Assembly: GCF_905171765.1 (NCBI RefSeq)
Contig: NC_053390.1
Span: 583,818,471-583,882,470, forward strand
Source: Bufo bufo
Taxonomy: Eukaryota; Chordata; Amphibia; Anura; Bufonidae
Direction of reading: 5' to 3'
Length of the DNA stretch: 64,000 nucleotides
A model generated the notes under the pieces. The model ran no database searches. It was given only the letters and a program-made list of their open reading frames with translations, and had not been told where the DNA came from. Shown in pieces: positions 39,321-50,200 of this stretch. Positions within the stretch are counted from its first letter, which is position 1. Every line of letters begins with the position of its first letter. The position numbers were made by a program, and so were the translations under genes.

Positions 39321-42300
39321 ATGGCTTCCCAGAGGAACACTCCTGCTCCCCGGCTTGGGTCGGAGGGGAGTAAGGAGCTACAGAGACCGGCCAGGAGTGA
39401 TGGCAGCGAGGGGGCAACCACATCAGGACGCGGTAGTGGTAGCCGAGTCCCCCCTGAAGACCTGAAGTCACAAGCAGAGGATCAGGAGGTGTCGTCCCAG
39501 GTAGGTTGGGGGTCCCGGAGGGAGAAAGAGGCTACCCAAACCTACAGCTCCCGCGTGGCGTACCACCTCCATGAATTCAAGGAGCTGGGGCGGCACCTCA
39601 AGAGCCTGAGCCAGGAGCTGAAAATGCTTAGGGCAAAGGCTAATGTCACGAATAGTAAGAAAAGGGCTCCTATTTCTGAAAAAATTAAGGTGCTCAAGAA
39701 GGAGGTAAAAGAGGCACAGGAAAGAAGGGAAAGGCTTCTGAATGAAAGTGGACCTTTTAGGGAAAAACTCCTAAATGAGGAGAGATTCCTGGAGATGGAG
39801 GAGAAAAGGAGAGAGCAGAGCGCAAACAGCGACAGTGAAGACAAGGATAGCCGCATACCTGGCGTGGTGTCCGCGTCTGTCACTCGTCGGTCGGTCCGGC
39901 CGGAGCCCGCGCCAGCCCCTCCTGACTCGCAGTGGTCTGTGCCAGGTGATTGCAGTATCCCGGCGCAACAAGCAGGGTTGCCCTTGTCCGAGGGAGAATT
40001 ATCGTCGGCCGCAGAGGCCTTCAGTGAAGAGGAGGGCGGAGGAGGAGGGCTGATGGAGGAGATTCGTCGGCTGGAATCCCCTGTCCAGTTGCAGAACTTT
40101 GTTTTCGGCGATGAGCTGTTGGAAGAAACCGGCAAGGAAAAAAAAAAAAAGAAGAAAAACAAAAAGAAGGAAAAACAGCAGGCAGTGGAGACACATTTCA
40201 TCTATGTTCCTGCGGAGCGCTTGGTGCAGGCTGAAAAGTCTGTGCCAGGTGCTCCGCAGGTTAGTGTCCCCAATTCAATGCCTGTAGCAAGTAACATCCA
40301 TTCCAAGATGGCGCCGATTGCTGACATGGGTGATGGAGGAAGCGGCAAAATCTTAGCTCAAGTGGGAGCCTCCGGTACTGATGGCCACTCCCCAGTGGGA
40401 GGGGGGGGTGGTCCGGCGCCGGAGTCAGCTCCTGTGAAAGAGGTGGCCCCGCCCACCGCTCTGGCTACTGCTCTGCCTGCCGTTCCGGTATGTGGGGTGG
40501 TGCTGGGGCGGTGTGACGGGATCGCCGTCCCTCCCACTCAAAGTGGTAATAGCCCTGAGTCTCCGCCTGCACCTGCAAAAGTGCGGCGGGGATCAGGGGA
40601 TGCAGCGGAGAGCGCGGCTGGAGGCGTGGCCGGGGGTGTGTCCGGGGGTGTGTCTGGGCGTCCTCCTATCGGCACGCATGTGGGCGTGGCTGGGGGGGTG
40701 CCCGGCCGGGCTTCCGGATGCGCGCCCGGAGCTGTGAGTAATTGCGCAGGCGCAGTAAACAAGCGCCTGCGCATTGAGGAACCAGGGGCCGGAGCTGCTG
40801 GAAAGGATCAGCCTGCAGCGCTCCGGTCCTCTGTAAGGAAAGTGAAAGAGGGGTACATTGCGCCAGAGTATATGGCCATGTACATTGCCACTGGGCATGC
40901 CCCCCCTGTCTCTGCCTCCTCCTCCAGCGCTGAATTAAGTGCTGGGGAGGGGAGGAGTGCGGTTGCTCATGCCCAGATCCTAAGGGCAGCAGGGGAGGGG
41001 AGTGGCTTGGCCAGTGGCAGTGGCAGTGTAAATAATAATAGGGCTAATAAAGTTAATGATTCTAGAAGTGATATGGCGACACCAGTTGCACCAGCTGTCC
41101 CAGCAGGGAGACAGGGTGTGTGTAAGCAGGGTGCTGGTAGGGGTGTTGGTGGGGGTGCCGCATCGGGTCCCAAAGGTGGGGTGGATGCTGGGAGACATCG
41201 GACCGTCGCTGAGAAAGCGGCGGCTGCGGCTCCTGGTGTCCGCCCTCCGGAGGGGTCCGGCGTGGCATCTGGTACTAGTGTAGTGGGGGGGGCCGGTTCG
41301 GTTGCCCCTCCTGCGGCCGTAACACCTGGCAGAAGTTATGCCAGTGTGGCTGCGGCCGTGGGGGGGGGAGGGGCTATCCTCGTTGGCTTCCTCATTCCCA
41401 GGAGTCGCGGTTGGTGACTTACAGCGGCGGCTCCTGGAGGCCCTCAAAAAGGGGGAGAGCTCAATGACAGTAGAGGGTGAGAAGGTGGACCTATCCTTTT
41501 GGATAAACAGGCATGGCCTGCGAGCTTTCCGAGAGGAAAGGGGGGGCGAGACCACCTGGTCCCTGCCCACAACCGGCCCTGGGACCAGACGGAATGTAGT
41601 CTGTCTCAAGTGGAGAAGCAATGATGCCTGCCCTACGAGAAAGAGGGTGGTGGAGCTCCTGCTTGAGATGGGTTTCAGGGTGGCTGACATCTTCGCCCTG
41701 ATACATCCCTATGGTTCCAGGGAGTTCGACACCAGCTTTGCCCGGCCGGAGGGCCTAGAGCTTTTCTGGTCTGGATATGAGCTGGTGAAGAACTTACCGG
41801 ATTGGAAGGGTTTTTTCGCTCAGGCGATAACCCGGCAGAACAACGTCAAGAAGGTGACCGTTTTAACCCGTAACGAATCACTTTCTTGCGTTGATATTCT
41901 GACGTGGCTAAGTAGGTATGGGGACGTCCAGGGTGTACCATCCAAAAACCTGGACGAATTTGGCATTTGGTCGGGAGCCTGGACTTTCAATGTGAAGTTG
42001 AAATGTCTAGGAAGCACGGTTTCCCACATTCCATCCTCTGCCTTCATCGGCCGGGATAGGATCCTCGTTTTCTACAGGGGGCAGCCTAAGCTCTGTCACA
42101 AGTGTGGCAGCCCTTCACACTTCAGCGCCAGCTGCCAAGTGCAGAAGTGCGCGTTGTGTGGAGGGACAGGTCACCTTGCCGCATCTTGTGTGGAGATTAG
42201 GTGCAACTTGTGTGGTGTGCTCAGACACCCATTTAGTCGCTGTCCCCTCTCAGAGGTCAATGCGGCCCGAGCTCACGCAGGAGTGGGCCGGGAGGTCTCT

Positions 42301-42987
42301 TCGGCTGAGGCGGGTGCTGGCGGAGACAGTCGAGTTAAGGGGTCGGTGAAGACCAAGAGCGGTCCGTCCCGGCAGAGGCGGAGGGAGAGGCGCCAGGCGG
42401 AGAGGGAACAGAAGGAGCCCCACCAAAATGGGGTGATGTCTGCCCCTCCCCAAGTGGCGGGCTCCCGTAGTTCGGAGACCCTAGAGGACAGGGAGCTAAG
42501 TGCGGAGATCAGGAGACTAGACCGGGCCAATGAGACCCAGTCTTCACACTACGAAAGTGCAGAGGGTAGTGAGACTGGGTCTAATATCAATAGACGGAAA
42601 CGGTTCTCAAAAAAAAAGAGCCCGACCAAAGTAGCCAGGGAAGGCGTAACTGGCTCCCCTCTTGAGCTCTCCAACCGGTATCTCACTTTGGATGAGACCT
42701 CCGCCTCCTCTTCATCTGGGGAGGAGGTAAGAAGTGGGGTACCGGGGGCGAAGGTGGGAGGGCTTCCAGGAGGCCCCGTGCCCCTCTCTGGTGTGGATGT
42801 AAGGTCCCCAGAAGAGGAGGCAAATCTGATTCCTGGAACTGAGAAAGACAGGGGCGGTACGCAAGAGGGAGCGGTGGTGACAGATGGAATGGACACCACC
42901 GTCTCTCTCAAAAGAGGACGCGCCGCCTTAGAGGATAGCCCCGGGAGGGGTAAGAGGGTCGGGAAGGAAGGAGGACATTCAGCTTAA
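39321..42987 (+). pseudogene. ORF1 of the Tx1-like element, one apparent frameshift
   Basis: Two overlapping frames (39321-41417 and 41338-42987) look like one protein of about 1220 residues interrupted by a one-base shift in a G run near 41360. The first part has a charged, coiled-coil-like region (about residues 70-170), a Lys-rich run (about residues 272-290) and a long low-complexity Gly/Ala/Val/Pro region. The second part has three CCHC knuckles in a row: CHKCGSPSHFSASC, CALCGGTGHLAASC and CNLCGVLRHPFSRC (about residues 253-300 of that frame). This fits a nucleic-acid-binding ORF1. The end is Ser/Glu-rich. ORF2 begins 9 bp after its stop. If the G-run shift is a sequencing error, ORF1 is intact. 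Confidence 0.8.
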
Positions 42988-42996
42988 ACACCAAGT

Positions 42997-45900
42997 ATGG
43001 CGGTACCCACTCAGCTGACACTGGCGACCATTAATGTCGCCAGCGTTAAATCTGATGCGGCTCGCTACACAGCCTTTGATTTTTTCAGCCGAGTTGAAGC
43101 TGATGTTTTATTTTTGCAGGAGACCAGACTGTCAAACTTGGCAGAAGTCCACAAGGCGAAGAGGGAGTGGAGATCTGGGCCCTCCTTCTGGTCTCTTGCG
43201 GCTGAGTCGTATAGCGGAGTGGCGGTTCTTTTCACCGTACCGGTAGAATGCCGACGGGTGGTTGAGCTGGAAATGGGGAGGTGTTTGATCTTGGATATCC
43301 TCATGAGGGGACAGGAACTGCGCCTGATCAATATCTATGGGCCCCAGTCCAGGTGGGACAGGAAATGTCTCTTTATGAGGATCAAGCCTTTCCTTTTTAC
43401 AAGCCGGCAAGTGGTCTTTGGTGGGGACTTTAACACCATCATAAGGTCCCAAGATAGGGGAGGCACCAGAAACCCGCTGGCTTATGATAGTATAGCTTTA
43501 AATAGCATAGCTAGTGAGGCTTGTCTGGTGGATGTCCACATTAGGCACACCCCAGACCACGGGGGTTTCACTTTCTATAGAGGAGATAGGATTAGGTCTA
43601 GAATAGACAGGTTTTTTTTGAAGGAGGAGGCTACTTTCTCGCCCTTAAGGGTTGTGGAGGTAGAATTCTCTGACCACTGTCTGATTATGTTCTCTCTGAA
43701 TATTTCAGAATCCCCCCAAATGGGAAGAGGTTACTGGAAGCTGAATGCGGGAGTCCTGGAGGAAGCAGAGGTAAGACAATCCTTTGAGGACTTTCTTCAG
43801 AGTCAGGTAGCTTTGCTGGATCTCTGTGACACTAAGTCAGAGTGGTGGGAGGTATTCAAAGACCGGGCCGCAAAGTTCTTCCGCCAGCTCTCGAGCCTCA
43901 GGTCCCTGGACAGGTACCGCCTGTATCAGGGTCTGAGGAGGAAACTCGAAGATCTGGTCTCGACTGGAGGTAGCCGCGAGGATATCTCCAGGGTGAAATC
44001 TTTGCTCAAGAGGTGCCAGTTTTTGAGAGGGACTTCGGGAAGTACCGCTCGCCCGACCCCTACAGAAATTGTAAGATGTCAGTGAAGAGTAAGTTAGTGA
44101 CAGGACTGGTTGACAGTACGGGTTCCCTGAACAGGTCCAGATCAGGGATCCTGGAAGTCGTCAGATCCTTTTACTCGTGCCTCTTGGGAAAGAGGGATCT
44201 GGATCGGGACAAGATGTCGGCTTTCCTGGCTGAAATCACCCCTGAGTCAGAAGCTCACCTCTCTTTTGACGGTTTGGTAGAAGAGATCAGGAAGGAGGAA
44301 GTTATCCTGGCGGTGGAAGGGTTAGCTCTGAAGAAGTCGCCAGGCCCGGATGGCTTAACATCCGAGTTTTATAAGACCTTTAAGGACTCTTTATGTCCCC
44401 TCTTGACTGAGGTATTCAATGAGTGTCTATCCTCGGGCACTCTGCCTCAGTCAATGAGGAGGTCAGCCCTGATCCTCCTATCAAAAGGTAAAGATCCGAG
44501 CCGTATTGAGAACTGGCGTCCCATAGCACTTCTCAATACGGACAGAAAGATTCTGGCCAAGATACTGTTTAACAGGCTGGTGAAATTTGCGCCTCAACTC
44601 CTTTCGGTGGCTCAGCATTGCTCGGTTCCAGGCCGCAGCACTTTTAGTGCTGTGCTCGGTGTCCGAGAGGCAGTGGAACAGAGTAGAGCAGGCCACTGGA
44701 GGGGGTACATGCTGTCCTTAGATCAAGCAAAGGCATTTGATCGGGTGAACCATGAGTACCTCTGGTCGGTCCTTCTGAAGTATGGCCTGCCGGGGGGGTT
44801 TGTCGATTGGTTAAAGATCTTGTATGCGGGGGCGGAGAGTTTCCCGCTTGTGAACGGTTGGTCTGGCTGCCCTTTTGAGGTTGGGTCCGGCGTTCGCCAG
44901 GGTTGTCCTTTGAGCCCGCTTTTATACGTGTTCGCGATTGATCCCTTTCTTAAGAGGGTCAATCGTGGACCGTTGGCGGGAGTCGGGATGGATCCGGCGG
45001 CGCCGGAAGCCACTCTGAGGTCAGTAGCGTACGCCGACGATGTCACCATTTTCGTGTCCTCGAAAGGGGAGGCGGAATATGTGATGTCTGAGGTGGATCG
45101 CTACTCGGAAGCATCCGGGTCCATGATCAACCGGGATAAGTGTGAGATTCTCTGGCTGGGAGGGGGTGATCCAGCTTTTGATCTCCCGGACACCCTCCCA
45201 GGGCCCCAGTCGTCAGCCAAAGTCCTAGGCATCCATTTCGGTCATGGGGATTATCCCACTCAAAATTGGGACGACAGGCTTAAGATCGCCGCTCAGAAGG
45301 TCGACCAGTGGAAGGGCTGGTCTTTGACCCTCAGGGAAAGGGTGCACCTGATCAAGGCTTTCCTGCTCCCTCTGCTTATCTATTTGGGCAGTGTGTGTAT
45401 CTTGCCAGAGCCTCTCTGGACTCGGGTTTACAGTCTGTTTTTCCAGCTCTTATGGGGGAATAGACTGAACCTGATCAAGAGGGAGGTGACTTACCGCACG
45501 AGGAGATTAGGGGGGTTATCTATGGTCAACCCCGTGGTGTTTCTTGTAAACACATTTGTTAAAGTAAATCTGGCGAACCTCTGGATGAAGAGGGCTTCTC
45601 CGTGGGTAGTCTCCTGCCGGGGGTGGTTTCGGCCTTTCTTCCAGGAATGGGAGACAGGAGGGCAAGTGAAGGACTTGCGTACGCCTCACGGATATCTTCC
45701 GGCTTACGTCACCCCGATTCTGAAGGTAATCCGCCGGTGGGGTTTGGAGGTAGGGGAAATCAGGACTCTGTCAAGGAGGTCCCTTGACGAGAGGGTCTTG
45801 TTGTCCCACTTCCAGAAGCCCCTGGCCCTCAAGGATTGCCCAAGCCGGGATCTAGACAAGGGGTTACAGTTGCTAAATTCTGCAAGGATCCCCTTGAAGT

Positions 45901-46373
45901 TTTGGGACTTGGCTTGGCGCTGCTTTCACGGGAGGCTGTATGTAAGGGACAATCTGAAGTACAGGAACTCTGATGAAAGGGGTTGTCCCCGGGAGGAGTG
46001 CGGCTCCATACTGGAAAGTATGGAGCACTTCCTGCTCCAGTGTCCCTTTAATACAGAGGTGTACAAACGGGTGGGAGCTTCCATTGGCTGGCCTAGGCTA
46101 GCCAGCCTCTCCTATGCGGAGTGGGCCTATGGAGTGCTCAGAGACCTGGGCAGAAGGGACCTGTGCACATGTTTTTTAGTTAGCATAGTGGTTAGGTACT
46201 ACACGTGGAACGCACGGTGTTTAGTTTCAACAAGGCAGAAAGTCCTCCCAGTGGATGAGGTGTGTAGGAACATTCTGGGAGACCTGGTGAAGGTACGTTC
46301 TCTCGAGTACGAAAGACTGGGTACCAGCAGGGCCTCTCTCCTCTGGAGAGGTTTTGCTTTTAGTGTACCATAG
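42997..46373 (+). pseudogene. ORF2 (endonuclease and reverse transcriptase) of the Tx1-like element, one apparent frameshift
   Basis: Frame 42997-44085 holds an APE-type endonuclease: ATINVASV at the start, LQETRLS (Glu), GGDFNTII (Asp/Asn) and SDHCLIMF (Asp-His) at the end. Frame 44013-46373 holds the reverse transcriptase: SPGPDGLTSEFYK, NWRPIALLN, LSLDQAKAFDRV (catalytic Asp), GVRQGCPLSPLLY and AYADDVTIF (catalytic Asp pair). Near its C-terminus is a Cys/His cluster (CPREECGSILESMEHFLLQC), typical of L1-like ORF2. The two frames are shifted by one base in a T run near 44024. All catalytic residues are present. The enzyme would nick the target and copy element RNA there. One shift separates it from a full ORF2. 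Confidence 0.87.
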
Positions 46374-47227
46374 CCTAGTAGTACTCTTCCTGGTGGTGGG
46401 CTGATACTCTCACCCTAGATTTTTGTTTTGGATAAAGTGTATGGTTTTTGAAAGGCTTGCAAAGGCTGAACTTGGTCCTTCGGGAGTGGTTATGTGTGGT
46501 TATAGTAATGTTTATTGTATGGTATATTGTATATATTGTGTATATTATGTTGAAGGATAGGGTAAGCGGGGGTTAGTTAGTTAGGTTGGGTGGGTTAGGG
46601 TGAGGGGGGGGGACACTTACAAAGTGTGGGGAGGCCTACATCCAGTCCTGGACTACGCGGACATGGGAGGACATGGGGCGAGGGCTGGATGTGGGTGGTG
46701 GAGGTAGGGCTGGCCTCGGACTATGCGGACATGCAGAGGACATGAGGCGGAGGTCAGTCCTGGGGGTTTTAGTTTTAGTTTAGGATAGGGAATGGCTAGG
46801 GACAGGTTAGGTTAGGGTAAGATTGTAGTTTTGTAGTTTGTAGTGTTGTTTATATATATATATATATATAAAAAAAAAAATATTATAATAATAATAATAA
46901 AAAAATATATATATTATTTTTTTGCTTAGGGGCAAGTTGCCTGGATTTGAGTTACGGCGAAGTAGCCATATTTTCGTTTGAGTTTGATTTTATTCTGTGT
47001 TTTATTTCAATTTCTTTGGGTTAGGTTATTTCGGCCGAACCGGCTGGGTAAGTTTTATTTATTTTAGGTTATTTATTGTAGATTGTAGGTTTGTAGTTTT
47101 ATGTGTAGGTATGAATGTGTGTGTGAATGTGGCTGGGGCAGCTGGAATGCTGTCTATGTTTAAGTTTTGTATGTCTATACTTGTAATTATTTATGTAACG
47201 TTTTGTAATTTTATAATAAAAAAGAGT
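46374..47227 (+). other. 3' untranslated region of the Tx1-like element
   Basis: It has G/T-rich stretches (GTTAGTTAGGTTGGGTGGG near 46574), a TA/AAT microsatellite at 46853-46925, and an end without a long poly-A tail. No frame with a domain was found. Confidence 0.7.
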
Positions 47228-50200
47228 TCCCATTGCAGAGAATCAGGCTGCATGTCACCCACCACTGGAATAGGCCACTGTCAGATATTTAGACCCCGGC
47301 ACCCAGACAGAGGAGAGAGGTCCCATTGCAGAGAATCAGGCTTCATGTCACACACCACTGGAACAGGCCACTGTCAGATATTTAGGCCCCGGCACCCAGA
47401 CAGAGGAGAGAGGTCACATTGCAGAGAATCAGGTTTCATGTCACCCACCACTGGAACAGGCCACTGTCAGATATTTAGGCCCCGGCACCCAGACAGAGGA
47501 GAGAGGTCCCATAGCAGAGAATCAGGCTTCATGTCATAGCAGAGAATCAGGCTTCACGTCACCCAAAACTGGAACAGGCCATTGTCAGATATTTAGGCCC
47601 CGGGACCCAGACAGAGGAGAGAGGTCCCATAGCAGAGAATCAGGCTTCATGTCATAGCAGAGAATCAGGCTTCACGTCACCCACCACTGGAACAGGCCAT
47701 TGTCAGATATTTAGGCCCCGGCACCCAGACAGAGGAGAGAGGTCCCATTGTAGAGAATCAGGCTTCATGTCACCCACCACTGGAACAGGCCACTGTCAGA
47801 TATTTAGACCCCGGCACCCAGACAGAGGCGAGAGGTCCCATTGCAGAGAATCAGGCTTCATGTCACCCACCACTGGAACAGGCCACTGTCAGATATTTAG
47901 GCCCCGGCACCCAGACAGAGGAGAGAGGTCCCATTGCAGAGAATCAGGCTTCATGTCATAGCAGAGAATCAGGCTTCACGTCACCCACCACTGGAACAGG
48001 CCATTGTCAGATATTTAGGCCCCGGCACCCAGACAGAGGAGAGAGGTCCCATTGTAGAGAATCAGGCTTCATGTCACCCACCACTGGAACAGGCCACTGT
48101 CAGATATTTAGACCCCGGCACCCAGACAGAGGCGAGAGGTCCCATTGCAGAGAATCAGGCTTCATGTCACCCACCACTGGAACAGGCCACTGTCAGATAT
48201 TTAGGCCCCGGCACCCAGACAGAGGAGAGAGGTCCCATTGCAGAGAATCAGGCTTCATGTCATAGCAGAGAATCAGGCTTCACGTCACCCACCACTGGAA
48301 CAGGCCATTGTCAGATATTTAGGCCCCGGCACCCAGACAGAGGAGAGAGGTCCCATAGCAGAGAATTAGGCTTCATGTCATAGCAGAGAATCAGGCTTCA
48401 CGTCACCCACCACTGGAACAGGCCATTGTCAGATATTTAGGCCCCGGCACCCAGACAGAGGAGAGAGGTCCCATTGTAGAGAATCAGGCTTCATGTCACC
48501 CACCACTGTAACAGGCCACTGTCAGATATTTAGGCCCCGGCACCCAAACAGAGGAGAGAGGTCCCATTGCAGAAAATCAGGCTGCATGTCACCCACCACT
48601 GGAATAGGCCACTGGCAGATAATTAGGCCCCGGCACCCAGACAGAGGAGAGAGGTCCCATAGCAGAGAATCAGGCTTCATGTCATAGCAGAGAATCAGGC
48701 TTCACGTCACCCACCACTGGAACAGGCCATTGTCAGATATTTAGGCCCCGGCACCCAGACAGAGGAGAGAGGTCCCATAGTGGAGAATCAGGCTTCATGT
48801 CATAGCAGAGAATCAGGCTTCATGTCACCCACCACTGGAACAGGCCATTGTCAGATATTTAGGCCCCGGTACCCAGACAGAGGAGAGAGGTCCCATTGCA
48901 GAGAATCAGGATTCATGTCACCCACCACTGGAACAGGCCACTGTCAGATATTTAGGCCCCGGCACCCAGACAGAGGAGAGAGGTCCCATTGCAGAGAATC
49001 AGGCTTCATGTCACCCACCACTGGAACAGGCCACTTTCAGATATTTAGGCCCCGGCACCCAGACAGAGGAGAGAGGTCCCATTGCAGAGAATCAGGCTTC
49101 ATGTCACCCACCACTGGAACAGGCCACTGTCAGATATTTAGGCCCCGGCACCCAGACAGAGGAGAGAGGTCCCATAGCAGAGAATCAGGCTTCATGTCAT
49201 AGCAGAGAATCAGGCTTCACGTCACCCACTACTGGAACAGGCCATTGTCAGATATTTGGGCCCCGGCACCCAGGCAGAGGAGAGAGGTCCCATTGCAGAG
49301 AATCAGGCTTCATGTCACCCACCACTGGAACAGGCCACTGTCAGATATTTAGGCCCCGGCACCCAGACAGAGGAGAGAGGTCCCATTGCAGAGAATCAGG
49401 CTGCATGTCACCCACCACTGGAATAGGCCAATGGCAGATATTTAGGCCCCGGCACCCAGACAGAGGAGAGAGGTCCCATAGCAGAGAATCAGGCTTCATG
49501 TCACAGCAGAGAATCAGGCTTCACGTCACCCACCACTGGAACAGGCCATTGTCAGATATTTAGGCCCCGGCACCCAGACAGAGGAGAGAGGTCCCATTGT
49601 AGAGAATCAGGCTTCATGTCACCCACCACTGGAACAGGCCACTGTCAGATATTTAGGCCCCGGCACCCAGACAGAGGAGAGAGGTCCCATTGTAGAGAAT
49701 CAGGCTTCATGTCACCCACCACTGTAACAGGCCACTGTCAGATATTTAGGCCCCGGCACCCAGACAGAGGAGAGAGGTCCCATTGCAGAAAATCAGGCTG
49801 CATGTCACCCACCACTGGAATAGGCCACTGGCAGATAATTAGGCCCCGGCACCCAGACAGAGGAGAGAGGTCCCATAGCAGAGAATCAGGCTTCATGTCA
49901 TAGCAGAGAATCAGGCTTCACGTCACCCACCACTGGAACAGGCCATTGTCAGATATTTAGGCCCCGGCACCCAGACAGAGGAGAGAGGTCCCATAGTGGA
50001 GAATCAGGCTTCATGTCATAGCAGAGAATCAGGCTTCATGTCACCCACCACTGGAACAGGCCATTGTCAGATATTTAGGCCCCGGTACCCAGACAGAGGA
50101 GAGAGGTCCCATTGCAGAGAATCAGGCTTCATGTCACCCACCACTGGAACAGGCCACTGTCAGATATTTAGGCCCCGGCACCCAGACAGAGGAGAGAGGT

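Larger units (their letters stand above)
39123..47227 (+). mobile_element. Tx1-like non-LTR retrotransposon inserted in the minisatellite
   Basis: An element of about 8.1 kb with a zinc-knuckle ORF1, an APE-type endonuclease/RT ORF2 and an 850-bp 3' untranslated region ending in a short A-rich tail (ATAATAAAAAAGAG). It lies between two copies of one 22-bp stretch of the minisatellite unit (39100-39121 and 47228-47249, two mismatches), so it inserted with a target duplication and appears full length. The domain order fits the L1/Tx1 group. Placement in the Tx1 clade is by target type and ORF1 knuckles, not by a tree. Confidence 0.85.

Noticed and set aside
39542..42911. Long minus-strand frames opposite the Tx1-like ORF1
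   Set aside because: They are low-complexity antisense of a GC-rich, biased coding region. The plus strand carries the zinc knuckles and the ORF1-ORF2 layout.
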